This document shows positions 35,223-39,920 of a stretch of 39,920 nucleotides of DNA, piece by piece (position 1 is the first letter of the stretch; every line of letters starts with the position of its first letter). A program made the translations under genes and the position numbers. Where the stretch lies: positions 1 through 39,920 of the forward strand of contig PBSS01000047.1 in the NCBI GenBank assembly GCA_002726315.1. The letters are read 5' to 3'. The DNA comes from Acidimicrobiaceae bacterium (GTDB lineage: Bacteria; Actinomycetota; Acidimicrobiia; Acidimicrobiales; MedAcidi-G1). The notes beneath the pieces were generated by a model that was not told the origin of the DNA, ran no database searches, and saw only the letters and a program-made list of their open reading frames with translations.

Positions 35223-37670
35223 ATGACGAAGGCCATTCCCTCACGTGCACAGGTGGTAGTGATCGGAGGTGGAATTGTCGGCACAAGTGTCGCTTACCAC
35301 CTGACCGAACTGGGCTGGACGGACGTCTTGCTACTGGAACGACACACCCTCACCAGTGGTACTACGTGGCATGCAGCGGGCTTGGTGGGTCGGCTACGCG
35401 CAACTCACAACATGACTCGGCTAGCTGCCTACACCGCAGACCTCTACGACCGGCTCGAAAACGAGATGGGCCATCCCACTGGTTTCCGACCAGTCGGTTC
35501 CGTGAGCTTGGCAGACAACCCCGGTCGCATGGAGGAACTGGTGCGAGGTGCAGGCATGGCGAAGAGTTTTGGGGTCGACGTGGAGGTGATGGACGTCGAC
35601 CAGCTCGTCAAACGCTGGCCACTCATGAACCCCGCTGGGGTGCTGGGCGGGGTCTGGATACCGGGAGACGCACAGGCCTCACCGGTCGATACGACCATGG
35701 CACTTGCAACCGTGGCAAAAGAGAGGGGGGCGAAGGTTATTGAAGGTGTCTCGGTGGAGGCAATTCGAAAACACCACGGCAAGGTGATCGGCGTAGACAC
35801 CGATCAGGGATCAGTCGACGCCGAGTACGTGGTGACCTGCGCTGGGATGTGGTCGCACGAGTTGGGCAGACAAGCAGGAGTAAACATTCCCCTCCACGCC
35901 TGTGAGCACTTCTACCTGGTGACTGAGCCAGTTCCAGACCTCCCGTCCGACCTCCCCACACTCCGCGACACTGACAACTGCATATACGTCAAGGAGGATG
36001 CAGGTCGCCTCCTCGTCGGGGCCTTTGAACCGATAGCCAAACCGTTCGGGGCAGGCGGTCCACCGACAGACAGACCGTTCATGCAGTTGGATGAGGACTG
36101 GGACCACTTGGCGCCTGTCTACGAACGCGCATGCCAGCGCGTACCAGTCCTAGGTGAGATCGGTATCCGCCTCTTCTTCAACGGTCCTGAGGCGTTCACT
36201 CCTGATGACAGATACCTGCTCGGGGAGACACCAGAACTGTCAAACCATTTCGTCGCCGCAGGTTTCAACTCCATTGGAATCCAATCCGCCGGTGGCGCCG
36301 GCAAAGTTCTCGCCGACTGGATCGTCAATGGCCATCCGCCGATGGACCTCTGGGATGTTGACATTCGACGCATGCAACACTTCCAGACCAACCGCCGCTA
36401 TCTCCATGACCGATCTGTAGAATCCCTCGGACTCCTTTACGCCATGCACTGGCCATTCAGGCAGGTCGAGACCGCCCGCGGAGTAAGGCGATCAGCGTTC
36501 CACGACCGGCTCACTGGACTAGGTGCCTGTCACGGTGAGGCAGGCGGCTGGGAACGACCCAACTGGTTCGCACCCGACGGGATTGAGCCCGTATACGAGT
36601 ACTCATACGGCCGACAGAACTGGTTCGAATACTCGGCTGCAGAACACCTCGCTTGCAGGGAACGGGTTGCCATGTTCGACCAGTCATCTCTCGCAAAGTT
36701 GCTCGTGCAGGGCCCCGATGCTGCATCAGTGCTGAACCGCATTTCCTCTGCCGACATCGATGTGGAACCGGGTACGTCGGTCTACACCACATGGCTGAAC
36801 GAACGCGGGGGCATTGAAGCCGACCTTACGGTTAACCGCCTGGACGACGAGAGGTTCCTCGTTGTGACTGCCTTTTCCACACAGGTCCGTGATGCCAACT
36901 GGATCAGCCAAAACACACCCGATGGCGCCAGGCTCAACATTACCGATATGACATCGGGGTACTCAGTGCTTGGAATCTTCGGTCCTAACACTCGCGACGT
37001 GCTGAGCCCCCTCACGGACACCGATCTCAGCAATGACTCGTTCCCCTTCGGGACACTCCAAGAAATCGACCTCGTCTACGCACGGGTCATCGCAGTTCGA
37101 CGAACCTACATGGGGGAACTCGGATGGGAGCTCTACATCCCCACCGAGTTCTCACCAGGGGTGTTCGATCAGGTCTGGGCAACAGGACAACCTGTCGGAC
37201 TTGTGCCGGCAGGAATGCATGCCATGAACTCTCTAAGGATGGAAAAGGCCTACCGGCACTGGGGTGATGACATCACTGACGAGGACACACCACTTGAGGC
37301 CGGCCTCTCGTGGGGTGTCGACTGGGATAAGGAAGGTGGTTTCATAGGCCGCGAGGCTCTACTGGCCAAAAAGGAGATGGGTCCTACAAGACGCCTCGTG
37401 CAGTTCAGGCTGGATGACCCCGAACCACTCCTGTACCACGATGAGCCGATTCTGTGTGATGGAGTGTTAGTAGGACAGATCACGTCCGGGATGTACGGAC
37501 ACACAGTCGGTGCCGCCCTGGGTATGGGCTACGTGGCCCACGACCAAGGAGCAACACGCGACGAGGTCATCGCTGGCTGTTTCGAAATCGACGTCAATGG
37601 CACCACCGTGCCGGCCACACCGTCGTACCGGCCGTTTTACGATCCGTCCAGCGCCAGAGTCAGGGGCTAA
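35223..37670 (+). CDS. FAD-dependent dimethylglycine/sarcosine dehydrogenase-like protein with GcvT-type folate domain
   Basis: VVVIGGGIVGTSVAYHLTELGWTDVLLLERHTLTSGTTWHAAGLVGRLR; C-terminal aminomethyltransferase-like region (MFDQSSLAKLLVQGPDAASVLNRISSADIDVEPGTSVYTTWLNERGGIEADLTV; RRTYMGELGWELYIP; ALGMGYVAHDQG). Confidence 0.93.
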   Translation: MTKAIPSRAQVVVIGGGIVGTSVAYHLTELGWTDVLLLERHTLTSGTTWHAAGLVGRLRATHNMTRLAAYTADLYDRLENEMGHPTGFRPVGSVSLADNPGRMEELVRGAGMAKSFGVDVEVMDVDQLVKRWPLMNPAGVLGGVWIPGDAQASPVDTTMALATVAKERGAKVIEGVSVEAIRKHHGKVIGVDTDQGSVDAEYVVTCAGMWSHELGRQAGVNIPLHACEHFYLVTEPVPDLPSDLPTLRDTDNCIYVKEDAGRLLVGAFEPIAKPFGAGGPPTDRPFMQLDEDWDHLAPVYERACQRVPVLGEIGIRLFFNGPEAFTPDDRYLLGETPELSNHFVAAGFNSIGIQSAGGAGKVLADWIVNGHPPMDLWDVDIRRMQHFQTNRRYLHDRSVESLGLLYAMHWPFRQVETARGVRRSAFHDRLTGLGACHGEAGGWERPNWFAPDGIEPVYEYSYGRQNWFEYSAAEHLACRERVAMFDQSSLAKLLVQGPDAASVLNRISSADIDVEPGTSVYTTWLNERGGIEADLTVNRLDDERFLVVTAFSTQVRDANWISQNTPDGARLNITDMTSGYSVLGIFGPNTRDVLSPLTDTDLSNDSFPFGTLQEIDLVYARVIAVRRTYMGELGWELYIPTEFSPGVFDQVWATGQPVGLVPAGMHAMNSLRMEKAYRHWGDDITDEDTPLEAGLSWGVDWDKEGGFIGREALLAKKEMGPTRRLVQFRLDDPEPLLYHDEPILCDGVLVGQITSGMYGHTVGAALGMGYVAHDQGATRDEVIAGCFEIDVNGTTVPATPSYRPFYDPSSARVRG

Positions 37671-37682
37671 AGGACAGCTGGC

Positions 37683-38195
37683 CTACCGTTCGCGTTCTGT
37701 CGCCTGGAGAGGCGTCACCAGGACACGTTCAAGCATCTCGGTGAGAAGCTTCACATCGCCATCATCAAGTGAGCTGAAAAGCACCTCCTCTTGCGCGTGC
37801 TGATCTGTGTAAGCGCGACGGACCAACTCGGATCCATCACCTGTCAGCGACACGGTTACTAGGCGCCGGTCAGCACTCTCACGGGATCGGGACACCATGC
37901 CGTCTCGTTCAAGGGTGTTGACCGCACTTGAAACTGAAGCCCTAGAAAGCCCCGAGAGCTGAGCGATCCGATGTGATTCGAGGCTCCCGCAGACCCAAAC
38001 AGTGAACAGCACACGAAATCCGGCCCAGGTCAGTCCGATCGGCCGGTGTGCGGAAGACTCAACGTGTCGTACGAACCTGGTTGCAGTCCTGGAAAGTGCA
38101 AAGGAGAGACGAAATAGATCTAGGTCAGCACCGCGGACTTCAGTGCCGACCCGCTCAGCTGCCATTGCACCGAAACGGTCGACTTCAGTTTCCAT
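37683..38195 (-). CDS. MarR-family transcriptional regulator
   Basis: LTWAGFRVLFTVWVCGSLESHRIAQLSGLSRASVSSAVNTLERDGMVSRSRESADRRLVTVSLTGDGSELVRRAY winged-helix pattern. Confidence 0.93.
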   Translation of the reverse strand: METEVDRFGAMAAERVGTEVRGADLDLFRLSFALSRTATRFVRHVESSAHRPIGLTWAGFRVLFTVWVCGSLESHRIAQLSGLSRASVSSAVNTLERDGMVSRSRESADRRLVTVSLTGDGSELVRRAYTDQHAQEEVLFSSLDDGDVKLLTEMLERVLVTPLQATERER

Positions 38196-38206
38196 AGAAC
38201 CGTTGG

Positions 38207-39013
38207 TCAGTCGGTAGCGGCAGCTAAACCAGCCTCATCGCCCAAATATGCGGCGATCACGGCTGGATTCTGCTGAACCTCAGAGGGATTACCCGCTGCA
38301 ATCATCTCTCCGAAATCAAGAACTAGGACCCGATCAGCGATGTCCATGACGAGACCCATGTCGTGTTCGACAAGGATTATAGAAATACCAAGTTCCTGGC
38401 GAATGTCGAGGATAAACCGGGCCATGTCCTCGGTCTCCTCCAAGTTCATACCGGCCACTGGCTCGTCTAGAAGCAGGAGTTCCGGTTGCATCGCAAGTGC
38501 TCTCCCCAGTTCGACACGCTTTTGATATCCATACGGCAGAAGAGCCACTGGATGCTTTCTCCACTCTTCGATCTCGAGGAAGTCGATGATGTCCTCCACC
38601 GCTAGACGGTGCTCCATTTCCTCGCGTCGGGCAGAACCGAACCACATTGAGCCAGCCAACCATGATCTTTCCATTCGGACATGTCGCCCCAGGAGGATGT
38701 TTTCCAACACCGTCATGTACGGAAAAAGTTCAATGTTCTGGAACGTTCGTGCAACACCCAACTCAGCCATCCGATCAGGGCGGGAGCCCATGATGCTCTC
38801 ACCCTTCCAACAGATATCACCCTCCTGAGGGCGATACACCTGGCTAATCGAGTTGAAGATCGAGGTCTTGCCTGCCCCGTTCGGCCCGATGATTGCAAAC
38901 AGTTCACCGTCAGCCACGTCAAAGGAGACGTCAACGATGGCCTTTACACCCTTGAACGAAAGGCTGATGTCATCGACCTGCAAGATAGGTGCCGCCGCAT
39001 TCACGACAACCAC
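38207..39013 (-). CDS. livG: Branched-chain amino acid-type ABC transporter ATP-binding protein (LivG-like)
   Basis: Walker A IGPNGAGKTSIFNSISQVYRPQEGDI, VARTFQNIELFPYMTVLENILLGRH, LLLLDEPVAGMNLEETEDMARFI, VEHDMGLVMDIADRVLVLDFGEMIAAG. Confidence 0.94.
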   Translation of the reverse strand: MVVVNAAAPILQVDDISLSFKGVKAIVDVSFDVADGELFAIIGPNGAGKTSIFNSISQVYRPQEGDICWKGESIMGSRPDRMAELGVARTFQNIELFPYMTVLENILLGRHVRMERSWLAGSMWFGSARREEMEHRLAVEDIIDFLEIEEWRKHPVALLPYGYQKRVELGRALAMQPELLLLDEPVAGMNLEETEDMARFILDIRQELGISIILVEHDMGLVMDIADRVLVLDFGEMIAAGNPSEVQQNPAVIAAYLGDEAGLAAATD

Positions 39014-39795
39014 CGCTTACGTCGCTTGTAGTGCTTGACCTCACGGAAGGACTTGCGCTCGCCTTCATCACCGTGGAGGCCGAGGTAGAACTCCTGGACG
39101 TCCTCGTCGCCCAACAACTTGGCAGCGGGTCCGTCCATCACTACCTTCCCAGTTTCCATGATGTAGCCATAGTCCGCAATCGATAATGCCATCACGGCAT
39201 TCTGTTCGATCAGGAGGACACTTGTTCCGGCCTTGTTGATGTCGACAATTATGTCCCGGATTTGAGCCACCAACTTGGGGGCCAACCCCAGAGATGGCTC
39301 ATCCAGAATCAACAACTTGGGGTTAACCATCAGGGCTCGACCTATGGCGAGCATCTGCTGTTCACCTCCAGACAGATAGCCAGCTATTGCCCTCCTCCGC
39401 TCGGCTAGAACCGGGAACAAGGTCATCACCCGGTCATGGGCTTCAGCGATCGAAGCCCTGTCAGTGTTCGTGATGCCACCGGTTACAAGGTTCTCGTCGA
39501 CCGTCAGTTCAGCGAATACTCGTCTGCCCTCAAGCACCTGAGTTAGCCCAGACCGCACGATCGCGGACGGCTCTTTTCCGTCGATGCGCTCGCCATCAAA
39601 GCTGATCGAACCCTTGGTGATATCTCCATCGTGAACATCCAACAGACCAGAGATAGCCCGGGTAGTAGTGGTCTTACCGGCACCGTTGGCGCCCAGAAGA
39701 GCCACTATCTGACCGCCACCCACCTCGATGGACAGTCCGCGAAGGACCAGAACAACCTCGTTATACACAACCTCGAGATTTGCTACTTCGAGCAT
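39001..39795 (-). CDS. livF: Branched-chain amino acid-type ABC transporter ATP-binding protein (LivF-like)
   Basis: MLEVANLEVVYNEVVLVLRGLSIEVGGGQIVALLGANGAGKTTTTRAISGLL, GRRVFAELTVDENLVTGG, YLSGGEQQMLAIGRALMVNPKLLILDEPSLGLAPKLVAQI, LLIEQNAVMALSIADYGYIMETGKVVMDG. Overlaps livG by 13 bp. Confidence 0.94.
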   Translation of the reverse strand: MLEVANLEVVYNEVVLVLRGLSIEVGGGQIVALLGANGAGKTTTTRAISGLLDVHDGDITKGSISFDGERIDGKEPSAIVRSGLTQVLEGRRVFAELTVDENLVTGGITNTDRASIAEAHDRVMTLFPVLAERRRAIAGYLSGGEQQMLAIGRALMVNPKLLILDEPSLGLAPKLVAQIRDIIVDINKAGTSVLLIEQNAVMALSIADYGYIMETGKVVMDGPAAKLLGDEDVQEFYLGLHGDEGERKSFREVKHYKRRKRWLS

Positions 39796-39828
39796 TAAAT
39801 CGTTTCTGGTTAGTGAGTCGGTCAGGTC

Positions 39829-39872
39829 GATGGTCCAGGGGGGTGGCCTCTCAGCCACCCCCTCGGACCATC
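39829..39872 (-). promoter_or_regulatory. Very strong intercistronic hairpin upstream of livF
   Basis: GATGGTCC-AG-GGGGGTGGC / CTCTCA / GCCACCCCC-TC-GGACCATC: two arms of 9 and 8 bp separated by a 2x2 near-mismatch; no adjacent U-tract on the minus strand. Confidence 0.7.
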
Positions 39873-39896
39873 AAATAAATGGTTGTGGTCAGGGGG

Positions 39897-39920
39897 TCAT
39901 CCGCCGACGAAGCAGGCGCC
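39897..39920 (-). CDS. Possible 3' end of an upstream gene, truncated by window end
   Basis: Minus strand reads GGC GCC TGC TTC GTC GGC GGA TGA (GACFVGG*), upstream of the hairpin and livF. Far too short to identify. Confidence 0.25.
   Translation of the reverse strand, partial: GACFVGG

Noticed and set aside
34558-35226. 222-aa plus-strand ORF covering the pta start and the pta/DMGDH intergenic gap
   Set aside because: Ser/Thr/Ala-rich translation antisense to Pta with no motif; likely chance.

Overview
The window looks chromosomal and core-like. I infer an actinobacterium-type genome, possibly Acidimicrobiia-like, from the F420-dependent luciferase-like oxidoreductases, an SCO6745-like protein, a putative acyl-CoA carboxylase epsilon subunit, and the lysC/asd and tadA-ffs-dnaX-recR neighbourhoods. 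I saw no CRISPR array, prophage or transposase. Main blocks: an F420/LLM oxidoreductase cluster (1-4.5 kb); YbdK ligase and AlaC aminotransferase (5-8 kb); a ric-hemN-hemH-hemY run with a palindrome upstream of ric (8-12.7 kb); a phosphonate-monoesterase-like sulfatase divergent from an EamA transporter (12.8-15.8 kb); lysC and asd separated by two lipoprotein genes (16-20.6 kb); a cyclophilin, Aat and a propionyl-CoA carboxylase/epimerase cluster (20.7-25.4 kb); recR, dnaX, two tRNA-Ser genes, SRP RNA and tadA (25.5-29 kb); a pta-tetR-[4Fe4S-NrfD fusion]-molybdopterin oxidoreductase cluster (29-35 kb); and a dimethylglycine-dehydrogenase-like enzyme, MarR and LivGF (35-40 kb). The best novelty candidates are: (1) a possible ~90-nt two-hairpin RNA with its own sigma70-like promoter between mce and recR; (2) the pta/TetR/fused FeS-NrfD/Mo-enzyme locus, which could be a SoeABC-like cytoplasmic sulfite oxidation module; (3) the ric-hem cluster with a DosR-box-like palindrome and a possible hemN leader peptide; (4) two tandem lipoproteins that appear to share a Cys-bounded helical domain. 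All were read by eye; no searches or folding programs were run.
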